Shown piece after piece: positions 54,880 through 64,000 of a stretch of DNA of 64,000 nucleotides; positions within the stretch are counted from its first letter, which is position 1; each line of letters begins with the position of its first letter. The stretch is from NCBI RefSeq assembly GCF_023898315.1, contig NC_064614.1:115165501-115229500 (forward strand). The letters are read 5' to 3'. The position numbers and the translations under genes are program-made. The notes under the pieces were generated by a model. The model searched no databases. It saw only the letters and a program-made list of their open reading frames with translations, and was not told the origin of the DNA. Source of the DNA: Schistocerca nitens (Eukaryota; Arthropoda; Insecta; Orthoptera; Acrididae).

Positions 54880-56180
54880 CGACATCTACATCTAAGTTTA
54901 CATCTCGCACATATATCTAAGTCTACATCTACATGATACTCCACAGTTCACAATTAAGTACCTGGCAGATGGTTCATCGAACCACCTTCAACTTATTTAT
55001 GTATCGTTCCACTCTCGAACAGCGCACTGAAGAAACGGACACTTAAATCTTTCTGTGCGATCTCTGATTCCTCTTATTTCATTATGATGTTCATTTCTTC
55101 GTATGTAGGTGTGCGCCAACGAAATATTTTCACACTCAGAGGAGAAAGTTGGTGACTGAAATTTCTTGAGAAGATTCTGCCGCAACGGAAAACGGCATTG
55201 TTTTAATGAATGCCATCCTAATTCGCGTATTATGTCCGTGGGACTCTCTTCCCTATTTCACAATAATACAAAACGAGCTGCCATTCTTTGAACTTTTTCG
55301 ATGTCCTCCATCAGAACTATCTGATGCGTATCCCACACTATGCAGCAATATTTCAACAGAGAACGGACAAGGTAATCTCTTTAGTAGACATGCTGCATTT
55401 TTTGTTCAACCAATAAATCGCAGTCATTGGTTCGCTTGCCTCAGAACATAACCTATGAGATCGTTCCAATTTAAGTTATTCGTAATTTTAATCTCTAAGT
55501 ATCTAGTTGAATTGACAGCCTTTAGATTTGCTGGTTTCATCCTGAAACCGAAATTTAACGCATCCTTTTTAGTACTCATGTGGATGACTTCAGTCATCTG
55601 ATGAATTTATGGGATGATAAATGACAGCAAAATCAGGAACGGAAGAGGGCCTGTAATACTTCCTTGTGGAACTGCAGAGATCATTTCTGTTTTACTCGAT
55701 GACTGTCGGTCACTTACTACGAACTGTGACCTTTCTGACAGGAAGTGAAGAATCCAGTCACATAACTGAGGCGATACTCCGCAGGCGCGCAATTTTATTA
55801 GAAGTCGCTTGTGAGGAACGGTGTCAAAACCCTTCAGAAAATCCAGAAATATGTCCTCAATTTGACATGTCCTGTCGATAGTAGTCATTACTTCGTGAGA
55901 ATGAAGACCGAGTTGTGTTTCACAAAAACGATTTTTTCTGAATCCCTGTTGGCTATTTGTCAATAAATTCTTTTCTTCGAGGTAATTCATAACGTTCGAT
56001 CACAGTGAATGCTCCAAAATCCTACTGCAAATCGACGTCAGTGATATGGGCCTATAATTCAGCGGATTACTTCTATTTTCTTTCTTGGGTACTGGTGTTT
56101 CCTATGCAGCTTTCCGATCTTTAATTAGGCCCACGAATCTTTGGACGAGCGAGCGGTTGTAAATAATTGCTGAGTATCCG
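54880..56180 (-). mobile_element. LINE-3 non-LTR retrotransposon, decayed
   Basis: Low end has the hexamer-like tail TCTACATCTA.. (54880-54945, minus ATGTAG repeats). The RT piece is at 55607-55990; above it NRSNPLNYRPISLTS remnants at about 56020-56095. C-terminal frame AHTYIRRNEHHNEIRGIRDRTERFKCPFLQCAVREWN (pattern only) lies at 54997-55110. Confidence 0.82.
55607..55990 (-). pseudogene. LINE-3 reverse transcriptase fragment
   Basis: 127-aa frame: LLTNSQQGFRKNRFCETQL, IEDIFLDFLKGFDTVPHKRL (motif A, catalytic Asp present but Ser/Thr-Lys-Ala-Phe changed to Leu-Lys-Gly-Phe), SAVPQGSITGPLPFLI (motif B). The sequence then jumps to ILLSFIIP and a stop, so the FADD motif is deleted. Confidence 0.85.
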
Positions 56181-57924
56181 CAAGAGACCTAAATTTGGAT
56201 ATATGAACAAGGTTATCCCCAACGCAACACCAGTGTCTCAATGTTCTAGCATCGATCGAAAAATATATTGATATTCCAGCAAGTCGTCAAGGGTCTCTGG
56301 TCAAAGTACTTGCAAGCGTGCAACTAACCCCACGTAACAAAAAGTTATTCAGCCCTACGAGACATCACAGTAACACCGCGTAACACCAACTCTAGTTTAG
56401 ATAACAGCTTCAGTTCGTCGAGGAAGAGAGTCCACAAATTCTTCAGCTATGTCATATCGAGCTAAAGTAACTCGTCGATGATTGCAACCTGGAGAGCTTA
56501 CAAATTGCGGGTATATTAATTGCTACGGTTCACCCGTTGTTACCAATAGTTCGAGGCGTTTATTCTGGGGTTGAGACTTGAGATCGGGTTAATTGGGGGA
56601 GGGGGGGGGGGCAGACGATGTGCGCTAACGTGCGAGAGTGTTTGGCAACCAGAAACGGATACTCACAGTCCTGTGATCAGGTCTCTTCCGAAGACAGAAA
56701 TGTCCACAGCGCACTCATCATGAGAATGAGAAGATTTAGAAGAATGCTCAACATATACTCACCGAAGCGCTCACTGTTTCATATTAACGGTATCCTATAT
56801 AACTGAGTCAATCACGGTAAGAAAAGCGACACTGAAACGTCACAGAACGACTTCAGCTCGAACTAGACCCCCCACACATTGTGAGTTAGACACCTCACTG
56901 GCTCGCCGTTTCACTATACGCTTCGCATCATTTGAAAAGAGGCAAAATCGAAATTCATCGGACCCCATTACAATCCTTCGCTCGGCTACTGTTCATTTTC
57001 TGTGTTGTTTGGCGCACTGAATACTCGAATCTTCCTGTTAGGGCTATTGATATTTTAAAAGTTATCGGGAATCCGATATATCGTTATTTAAAAAACAACG
57101 TTATCTGCTCTTGATGTATGGAAAAAAGTATCAACGTCCCTGCCTATAAAAATATCGGCAGCAGATTGCATATGTACTGCCGGTTTTCGAGTTGTATATT
57201 TAAGTATTGATTTGCTATTAGATATTCTGTACATCGACAAGTAGGCAACCTGCCTATACCCCTTCGAGCAAGAATCGAAAGAAAAACGAAACACATCCAC
57301 ACTTCGGCGATAACCACTTTCCTAGCAATAGCAATTGCATATAAATGGCAAAATAAAATGTGTCCGATGGGACCGTTGTTCGGTTTCGTCACATATCGGA
57401 TTTGTCCGGAACACTTGCATGTCGACTTCCCTGTTTTTTCATTTCTGCCAACGCCAACGACCTAGCAGCTGAAGTGTCAAAATGGCGCGGAGAATCTAAA
57501 CATTACAGTTTCTGATGGTAGCACCGAGCGCAGTTTACGTCAGCATTTCCCCTCACACGTCTCCACCCACCGTAAAGCCAGGGTTTGTCATTTAGAGTTT
57601 TGTTCATCACTTTCAGCAACTGTTCTCAAAGAATGCCGACGTGAAGAAACAACACACTAGCTGTGTTAAAAGATTTTTTTTAATGCAGCTGCTGTACAAT
57701 TTCTCCACATCGGAAATCTTGTTATCCCATTCATACCGCCACCGCCCAGTGCAACCGGACTTCTTCTGTGCCTCATATATTTGTCCACGCAGTCAAAGAT
57801 AAAGATCGCACTTGATGAAAGCTAAAAAAGTGGTAACACTCCTTCATACAGTGAAAGTAAAATTATGCTCTACTATAATTTCAAAAGAACAACGTCAAAT
57901 ATTTACCGAAAATTGTGAAAAAAA
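56181..57924. other. No confident gene; possible old Tc1-like sequence
   Basis: 56340-56990 has the feel of a decayed minus-strand Tc1-like element (for example CGTTTCACTATACGC, AATTCATCGGACC), but no catalytic motif or ends could be shown. A G-run lies at 56598-56611. Confidence 0.25.
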
Positions 57925-58361
57925 TACACTGAAGAATCGGTACACCTGCCTAAATAGTGTAGCGCCCCAGAGAGCACGCAGAAGTGTCGCAACACGACAT
58001 AGCATGGACTCGACAAATTTATGAAGTAGTGTGGAGGGAATTTACACGACGATTGCTGCAGGGCTGTCCGTAAATCCGTAAGAGTACCACGGGGTGCGGA
58101 TCTCTTCTGAACAGCACATTGCAAGGTACCCCATATATGATCAATAATGTTCATGTCTGGGGAGTTTGATGGCCAGCGGAAGCGTTTAAACTCAGAATAG
58201 TGTTCGTGGTGCCACTCTGTAGCAGTTCTGGACGTGTGGGGTGCCGAAGTCCAGCGGAATGCACATGAATGGATACAGGTATTCAGAGAGGATTCTTACG
58301 TACGTATCACCTGTCAGAGTCGTATCTAGGCATATCAGGGCTCCCATACCACTCCAACTTG
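57925..58361 (-). mobile_element. Tc1-like transposon, family D, copy 4 (3' part only)
   Basis: Begins ACACTGAAGAATCGGTACACC; the minus frame MNIIDHIWGTLQCAVQKR keeps the third catalytic motif surround with Glu changed to Asp. It is cut at about 58361. Confidence 0.8.
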
Positions 58362-58587
58362 TGAGGTAACGGGCGAGTTGTGGCGCCCTGAAAATATCCT
58401 AAGTTCGGAGTTGGCGTGGCCGCACGGGCCGCTCGGCAAGCCGGGGCTCGTCAGTGACCACGTGGTGCCGAACATTAGCTGGGATCCAGACCGACCACAT
58501 GGCTGGGAATTCCTTGGTGACGCTGTGTCGATTAAAGAGACTTGCTTGCCAAGAGTGCCAAAGATGGCAGACTTTGTGAAACCTTAA
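58362..58587 (+). CDS. Possible terminal exon of an unidentified host gene
   Basis: A frame ending at 58587 reads ELAWPHGPLGKPGLVSDHVV, PNISWDPDRPHGWEFLGDAV, SIKETCLPRVPKMADFVKP, stop. Third codon positions are strongly G/C, unlike nearby repeats, and the stop is followed by AT-rich 3'-UTR-like sequence. It begins where a family D transposon is truncated. No good acceptor with a pyrimidine tract was seen (CCTAAG|TTCGG is one weak option). I do not recognise the family; a gene fragment carried by a repeat is the alternative. Confidence 0.35.
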
Positions 58588-58942
58588 TTGCAGACATTTC
58601 ACAGTTTGTATAGAAATTAATAGCAGCCAGATGAATCATGATACATGAAAAAGAAACATGTACATTATCATTATTTGCACGACGACGCTGACGTTGTAAT
58701 CAGATTTTAAATATCTTTATTAGTTCAAAGAATAGTATCTGACGATAAATTATACAAGTAACACCTAGCAACGAATTTCCAAAATCTAAACGGTTCATCC
58801 GATTTTGTCCATCGACGTGTCTTTAGAAAGATATTATTGTAAAAATAAATTGGCATAGATTACAGGCATGTAACTTGAATAGTACATGAGTTATTGGAGG
58901 TTAAAGTGGCTGATTACTATCTATCGCATCAGGCCATAAGTG
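58588..58942. other. AT-rich, nothing recognised
   Basis: Could be 3' UTR or downstream DNA of the ORF ending at 58587. Confidence 0.3.
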
Positions 58943-58954
58943 CTCCACAGTTAC

Positions 58955-59392
58955 CAGAATGAGATTTTCACTCTGCAGCGGAGTGTGTGCTGATACCAAA
59001 CTTCCTGGCAGATTAAAACTGTGTGCTGGACCGAGACTCGAACTCGGGACCTTTGCCTTTCGTGGGCAGGTGCTCTACCATCTGAGCTACCCAAGGACGA
59101 CTCACGCCCCGTCCTCAGAGCTTTACTTCCGCCAGTACTTCGTCTCCTAGGTTTCATATCAGCGCACACTCCGCGGCAGAGTGAAAATCTTATTCTGGAA
59201 ACATACCCCGGGCTGTGGCTAAGCCATGCCTCCACAATATCCTTTCTTTCAGGAGTGCTAGTTCTCCTAGGTTCGCAGGAGATCTTCTGCAAAGTTTGGA
59301 AGGTAGGAGACGAGGTACTGGCCCGCGAAAGGCAAAGGTCCCAAGTTCGAGTCTCGGTCCGACACACAGTTTTAATCTGCCAGGAAGTTTCA
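58955..59392. mobile_element. Palindromic twin-tRNA-like retroposon, copy 2
   Basis: Same family as 35348-35730: inverted tRNA-like half (GAGACTCGAACTCGGGACC, GCTCTACCATCTGAGCTACCC), central part with AAAGTTTGGAAGGTAGGAGACG, then a shortened forward half (CCCGCGAAAGGCAAAGGTC, AAGTTCGAGTCTCGG). TSD CTCCACAGTTAC, 12 bp (58943-58954, 59393-59404). The forward half lacks the GGGTAGCTCAG part, so the palindrome is less perfect than copy 1. Confidence 0.85.
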
Positions 59393-59404
59393 CTCCACAG
59401 TTAC

Positions 59405-60278
59405 ACGAAAAAACGGTAGCAGCATGCTTATAAATATATTTATTCATCTATGTCTTTGTTTATATCCGATTTATACTATTCACGATGAAATTGGTTAAAT
59501 ATTTACTGTGTTTTAGAAAGCACAGAAACATTAGGCTTCTGGCCTACCTTTTGTTGCTATTCCTTTGATATATGTTTATTTAATTTGTTTATGTATTTAA
59601 TAATGTGTGTTAGAGCGTGTTTCTGGCCCAGCCGTAGGAATATTTATTTAATTTCATGGTATATAAATGTAAATCCAGTATTTCGAATGTGTTTCATTAT
59701 GTTTGCGAGTGTGCATTGGCTTAAAGACAGGGTGGGAGCGCTCTAGCCAATCACAGCGATCGTTCCAAAAAGGACATGTGGAGGGACTGATTGGAGGTGT
59801 GGGAGAAGCATCTTTTCCAGAGAGGAGAGGAGTTCTGAACAGTGCAGTGCGAGGGATAGTATGGCACAGGACATGTTGGAGGGCTGGATGGGAAGGTGCG
59901 ACGGCTGGTCGCAGGAACTATATTGGAGAGTAGAGTTTGTGCGGGGTGCGAGAGAGAGAAATATTTCGTAGTGTCGACCTGTGCACTTGTGAGATTTCTG
60001 TGGCTTCTGCAATGAAGATGTAGCATGCGTTTAGAAGTGAATATCTCGCGAGCTAGGCTGTTGCTCATAACTAATTACGTGAAGTAGGAATCTATGTTTC
60101 CCTGTTATTTTCAACTCATATGTTATTTAATTGCTGGACCGTCGACACCAATAAGTGTTTTACAGTAATAAAGGGCATTCTTAAAGGTACTTCTGCTATC
60201 GTAGTCATCATTTAAAGACGTTAAAACAGAACCTGCAGATTTTATTTAATTGCAGTATTTCATTTATAAGTTTCTATA
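59405..60278. other. No gene; 59600-60190 may be a solo LTR
   Basis: 59600-60190 contains CCAATCACA, a TATATAAATG box-like stretch and AATAAAGGG near its right end, an LTR-like arrangement, but no TSD or TG...CA boundaries could be fixed. Confidence 0.25.
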
Positions 60279-60280
60279 TA

Positions 60281-61047
60281 CGAGGGCTATCCACAAAGTA
60301 CATTACGTCTTGGAATTAAAAATAAATAAAGTATTGGAAATTTTTTTATTATACACAGATGAAAGCCACACTTAAATACTACTTTTCTACATAGTTGCCA
60401 TTTAAATTAAAGCACTTATCGTAGCGATGGACGAGCTTGGAAATTCCTTCGTCGTAAAATTCGGCCGCCTGCGCCTTCAATTACGTGGTTACCACTTCTT
60501 GAAGCTGTGCGTCGTCATCAAAACGCTGCATAGCCAACCACTTCTTCATTGCTGGGAATAAGTGGAAGTCGCTCGGTGCCAGGTCGGGACTGTACGGCGG
60601 ATGAGGAAACAACTCCCACTTGAAAGATTCGAGAACTTCACGAGTGGTATTTGCCGTGTGGACCCGGGCGTTGTCGTGAATCAGCAAGATCTTTGAGCCC
60701 AACTTTCCCCTGCGCTTGTTTTGTATTGCTCTTCTGAGGTTGTGCAGAGTTTGGCAGTACCTTTGAGGGTTTATTGTAGTGCCTCTTTCCAGGAAATCCA
60801 CAAAAATCACACCTTTTCTGTCCCAAAAGAAGAGGTAACCACGTGGTTGAAGGCGCAGGCGGCCGAATTTTACGACGAAGGAATTTCCAAGCTCGTCCAT
60901 CGCTACGATAAGTGCTTTAATTTAAATGACCACTATGTAGAAAAGTAGTATTTAGGTGTGGCTTTCATCTGTATATAATAAAAAAAATTTCCAATACTTT
61001 ATTTATTTTTAATTCCAAAACGTAATGTTCTTTGTGGATAGCCCTCG
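60281..61047 (-). mobile_element. mariner foldback derivative with ~213-bp inverted arms
   Basis: 767 bp between TA dinucleotides (60279-60280, 61048-61049). Arms 60281-60493 and about 60835-61047 are nearly perfect inverted copies (CGAGGGCTATCCACAAAG, GTATTGGAAATTTTTTTATT, CTACTTTTCTACATAGT, CTTGGAAATTCCTTCGTCG). Each arm is the 3' end of a mariner including transposase C-terminal codons (LKAQAAEFYDEGISKLVHRY). The 5' half of the element is absent and replaced by the inverted 3' copy. Confidence 0.93.
60481..60834 (-). pseudogene. mariner (DD34D) transposase, C-terminal half
   Basis: Minus frame FFWDRKGVIFVDFLERG, YCQTLHNLRRAIQNKRRG, LLIHDNARVHTANTT (Asp 2), ELFPHPPYSPDLAPSDFHLF (Asp 3; I count 34 residues between them), KKWLAMQRFDDDAQLQEVVTT, then TAA where the right arm has TGG (Trp). 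The HTH and first catalytic Asp are missing. The open frame continues upstream to 60900 only because it runs antisense through the arm. Confidence 0.9.
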
Positions 61048-61049
61048 TA

Positions 61050-61289
61050 ACTTTCAAAATTCGCAATTGCCGAGTGATAGGAACCTTCGACCATTCGATT
61101 CATGTGTATATTCATATTGTATATTGTAGACTCAGCAGTATTTGGCTTGTAATGCGACAACTACGTATCCCAGACCCTAGATAACGAAACCAGCCAAAAC
61201 TTTTAATATTTCAACTCTGAGTCAGAGGCTACATAGTTGAGGGCCACCACACCACATCACATTTTTTTTTTCTTTGAAAGCTCCCAAAC
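61050..61289. other. Nothing recognised
   Basis: AT-rich. Confidence 0.4.
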
Positions 61290-62243
61290 TGCACACATTC
61301 CACACAATTATATAGCCACCACCAGTTTCAACAGTTCCCTGATGACATGTAGAAATCCATGGATTCATGAGGCTGTCTCGATACCCCTACACGCCCATCC
61401 GCTCGGTACAATTTGAAACGAGACTTGTCCGACCAGACAACATGTTTCCAGTCAAAGGTCGGTGCTGGCGGGCCCAGAAAAGGCGTAAAGTCTTATGTCA
61501 TGCAGTCATCAAGGGTACACGAGTGGACCTTCGGCTCCGAACGCCAATGTTGATGACTTTTGGTGAATGGTTCGCACGCTGACACTTGTTGATGGCCCAG
61601 CATTGAAATCTGCACCGATTTGCGGAAGGATTGCACTTCTGTCACGTTGAACGATTCTCTTCAGCTGTCGTTGGTCCCGTTCTTGCAGAATCTTTTTCCG
61701 GCCGCAGCGATGTTGGAGATCTGATGTTTTACCGTTTCCTTATATTCAAGCTACACTCGTGAAATTGCCCGCATCTCGTGGTCGTGCGGTAGCGTTCTCG
61801 CTTCCCACGCCCGGGTTCCCGGGTTCGATTCCCGGCGGGGTCAGGGATTATCTCTGCCTCGTGATGGCTGGGTGTTGTGTGCTGTCCTTAGGTTAGTTAG
61901 GTTTAAGTAGTTCTAAGTTCTAGGCGACTGATGACCATAGATGTTAAGTCCCATAGTGCTCAGAGCCATTTTTTGAACTCGTGAAATTGTCGTACGGGAA
62001 AATCCCCACTTCTTCGCTACCTCGAAGATGCTGTGTCCCATCGCTCGTGCACCGACTACAACACCAAGTTCAGACTCACTTAAATCTTGACAGCCCGCCA
62101 TTGTAGCAGCAGCAGCCGATCTAACAACTGCGCCATACGCTTGTTTTCTTATATAGGCGTTGCCGACCGCAGCGCCCTATTATGCCTATTTACATATCTC
62201 TTTATTAGAATGCGCATGCCTATACCAGTTCCTTCGGTGCTTC
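61290..62243 (-). mobile_element. Tc1-like transposon, family D, copy 5 (5' part)
   Basis: Minus frame MAGCQDLSESELGVVVGARA and MGHSIFEVAKKWGFSRTTIS (HTH), then a SINE, then KKILQERDQRQLKRIVQ-like and DESRFKLYRADG-like decayed pieces down to about 61320. The right end reversed is ACACTGAAGCACCGAAGGAACTGG. C-terminal half missing. Confidence 0.82.
61768..61976 (+). mobile_element. SINE-1 body with a different tRNA head
   Basis: Head CCCGCATCTCGTGGTCGTGCGG with B box GGGTTCGATTCCC (about 61769-61845) is unrelated to the GGCCGG head of SINE-1. From GTCCTTAGGTTAGTTAGG onward the body and tail are those of SINE-1 to CAGAGCCATTTTTTG. TSD ACTCGTGAAATTG (61755-61767, 61977-61989). Confidence 0.88.
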
Positions 62244-62308
62244 AGTGTATGATATGAAATAAAAATATCGGCACTCGACATTGTCGTTTTCATATCCATA
62301 CATCCGTG

Positions 62309-62310
<2 letters not shown>

Positions 62311-62368
<58 letters not shown>
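62311..62368. repeat. (TA)n microsatellite
   Basis: About 28 TA units. Confidence 0.97.
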
Positions 62369-62372
<4 letters not shown>

Positions 62373-62791
62373 GAAAAAAATCGATATTTTATCAACAGCC
62401 TACTTTATGTGGTGCTGTGAGCAATGACTTTTGCGACATACGTGACAACCGATGTCCACAGCGCGCAGTTCACTTTCAAATCTCCTCTCGGAAACTGGTT
62501 GAGAAGGAGCGCATGCGCTAATAGCAGCGGTTCCTGTCAGACTGTTACAGACGAGGCGTGATTCCGGCGTGGCTCCCATTCTCCGGGCTCTATCGGTTCT
62601 TATCTTTTTACGACCATTATTCTTATGTCGTGTCACATGACCGCTGTCATTCTGTCGCTTACCATCGAAGCTGTCATTCTGTCGCTTACCATCGAAGACC
62701 CATCTTACTGATACCATGCAACACACTGTCAAGTACACACCACTTCACTCACGTGACTTACGTCACCATTGGAGGGTCACACGATCACCTG
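62369..62791. other. No gene; holds a 27-bp tandem duplication
   Basis: GCTGTCATTCTGTCGCTTAC plus CATCGAA occurs twice in a row (about 62642-62695). Otherwise unrecognised. Confidence 0.6.
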
Positions 62792-63062
62792 CTACATCTA
62801 CATCTACACGGATACTCTGAAAATCACACTTAAGTTCATCGAACTACATTCACGTTAATTCTCTATTACTCCTCTCTCGAATAGCGCGCGTAAAATACGA
62901 ACACCTATATCTTTTCGGGTGAGCTCTGAGTCTTTCATTTTATTATGATGATCGTTTCTCCCTATGTAGGTCGGCGTCAGTAAAATATTTTCGAATTAGG
63001 AGTAGGAAGTTGGTGATTGAAATTTCGTGAGAAAATTACGCCGCAACGAAAAACACCTTTGT
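62792..63062 (-). mobile_element. LINE-3, 3' end fragment
   Basis: ATCTACATCTACACGGATACT tail, then TTTATTATGATGATCGTTTC, CCCTATGTAGGTCGGCGTCA, GGAAGTTGGTGATTGAAATTTC and GCCGCAACGAAAAAC, as in 54880-55200. Confidence 0.75.
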
Positions 63063-63067
63063 TTTAA

Positions 63068-64000
63068 GGGGAGGTTTACTATCTTTTGGTTCAAAAAATC
63101 GATTTTTTAAATTGCATTTTTGGATCCATAAAAGTGTTTAGAATCCACCCCCGAAACGGTTTTTCCGAATACGGAACGGAAATGTTTGTTATTCGCGGTT
63201 GAACAAAAAAATGCACCTGCCTGAAATCGGCCTTTTTCACAACCAGTTTTTTCGGGAATTTCGACTTCGTAGCCACGAAAAATTATTCTATGTGCTTGCC
63301 CATGACTAAAACTGATAAAGTGATCAAGGAGCTTGGCAATCCGAGGGCATTCCAATTCGGTGGAACAGATAGGTAATTGGGCTACGTATTTCCACAATTG
63401 TTCGACGGATGACATCACGAAACACCAAAATTGTCCGGCTGGGGAAACTAGTTGGTGCAAGTGGCGCACTGCAGAGGCTACTGGACATATCGACGAATAT
63501 CAACACGACCAGCCGCTTTCCAAAGAAATTCAAAAAGTGGTTCATGCGATCTACGTGGCCCTTTCTGAGGACGAGTTATTGTATCGGTGCCTGGGAGGAA
63601 ACACACAAAATTCAAATGAAAGTTTGAACGCATGTGTTTGGAAGTTAGCCCCCAAGCATTTGCATTCTGGTGCGAAAACTGTAGAGACTGCGACTTTCCT
63701 GGCAGTGAGCAGCTTCAACGAAGGGTATTCAGAAATTCTGAAGACCATGACAACGATGGACGTCACCCTGGGACTCTATTCGACGCAGTTCGCCAAGCGT
63801 TCGGACGACCACCGGACTCAAGCGGCCGAAAACCGCTCGTCATCGGCCGTACGAGCGGCTCTGGAGCAGCGCAGGATCGCCCAGATAGAGCAGAACGCCC
63901 TCTGTGAGGGACAGGAAGGACTAGTTTATGGACCCGGAATAGCAGATTGAACGTAAGTTGCATAATATTGCATTTATATGCAGTCGAAACTTCAAACGCG
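63068..64000 (+). mobile_element. TTAA-flanked DNA transposon (Kolobok/Mutator-like), deletion derivative, runs off window
   Basis: TTAA at 63064-63067 is followed by GGGGAGGTTTACTATC, a possible terminus, then about 220 bp of non-coding terminal region, then a C-terminal transposase fragment. The right end is beyond the window. TTAA targets with G-rich ends are typical of Kolobok and piggyBac; the protein resembles neither Tc1 nor piggyBac. Confidence 0.5.
63255..63950 (+). pseudogene. C-terminal transposase fragment (Mutator-like/Kolobok-like domain)
   Basis: A frame near 63310 reads MTKTDKVIKELGN, then a frameshift, then the 63333-63950 frame with WATYFHNCSTDDITKHQNC, CPAGETSWCKW, LSKEIQKVVHAIYVALSEDE, LLYRCLGGNTQNSNESLNAC, WKLAPKHLHSGAKTVE and the end LVYGPGIAD. 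The His/Cys-spaced STDD..H..CP.G..SWCKW and TQN.NES.N signatures match an abundant arthropod transposase family as I remember it. The N-terminal and catalytic parts are missing. The family name is tentative. Confidence 0.6.

Noticed and set aside
59600-60190. Host promoter with CAAT and TATA-like boxes
   Set aside because: No downstream exon; the arrangement fits an LTR at least as well and neither could be shown.

Overview
This looks like nuclear DNA from a large, transposon-rich insect genome. It is most likely an orthopteran close to Schistocerca (locust/grasshopper), because I recognise several of its tRNA-headed SINE families from such genomes; that identification is from memory and was not checked by search. 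Most of the 64 kb is nested mobile DNA: Tc1/mariner-superfamily elements of at least nine kinds, non-LTR retrotransposons of about four kinds, a Penelope-like retroelement, a solo LTR, MITEs/foldbacks and at least six SINE families, many with clear target-site duplications (TSDs).

Host gene. Four exons of one trypsin/chymotrypsin-type (S1) serine protease run on the minus strand: 44519-44604 (activation site), 34051-34151 (catalytic His), 17766-17901 (catalytic Asp) and 8755-8871 (Gly-Trp-Gly). Every splice site follows GT-AG, all intron phases match, and the joined frame is continuous. The introns are about 10.4, 16.1 and 8.9 kb, so 440 coding bases occupy 36 kb and almost everything from 8.9 to 44.5 kb is intron. 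I found neither the signal-peptide exon (right of 44604) nor the Ser195 exon (left of 8755, probably outside the window).

Layout. 1-5.6 kb: mariner remnant, RTE 3' piece, SINEs and a LINE with intact RT motifs. 5.8-8.5 kb: three-level nest (Tc1-like, SINE, Tc1-like). 9-10 kb: mariner with SINE. 10.8-15 kb: one LINE copy split by TA-rich microsatellites that received an apparently intact Tc1-like transposon and a DD41D deletion derivative, plus a solo LTR. 18.7-23.2 kb: three different Tc1/mariner elements abutting end to end. 23.2-33 kb: MITE, RTE LINE and more Tc1/mariner remnants. 34.2-42 kb: RT fragment, Tc1-like element carrying a palindromic twin-tRNA retroposon, a DD41D element with one stop, and a Tc1-like pseudogene. 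42.8-45.9 kb: foldback MITE, truncated Jockey-type LINE next to the protease exon, mariner-type deletion element. 48-56 kb: RTE LINE, a 3.3-kb Penelope-like element with RT, GIY-YIG remnant and hammerhead-type termini, and another LINE. 57.9-64 kb: Tc1-like copies, second palindromic twin-tRNA element, mariner foldback and a TTAA-flanked transposase fragment running off the right edge.

No viral genes, toxin genes, rRNA or CRISPR arrays were seen. tRNA-like sequences all belong to repeats.
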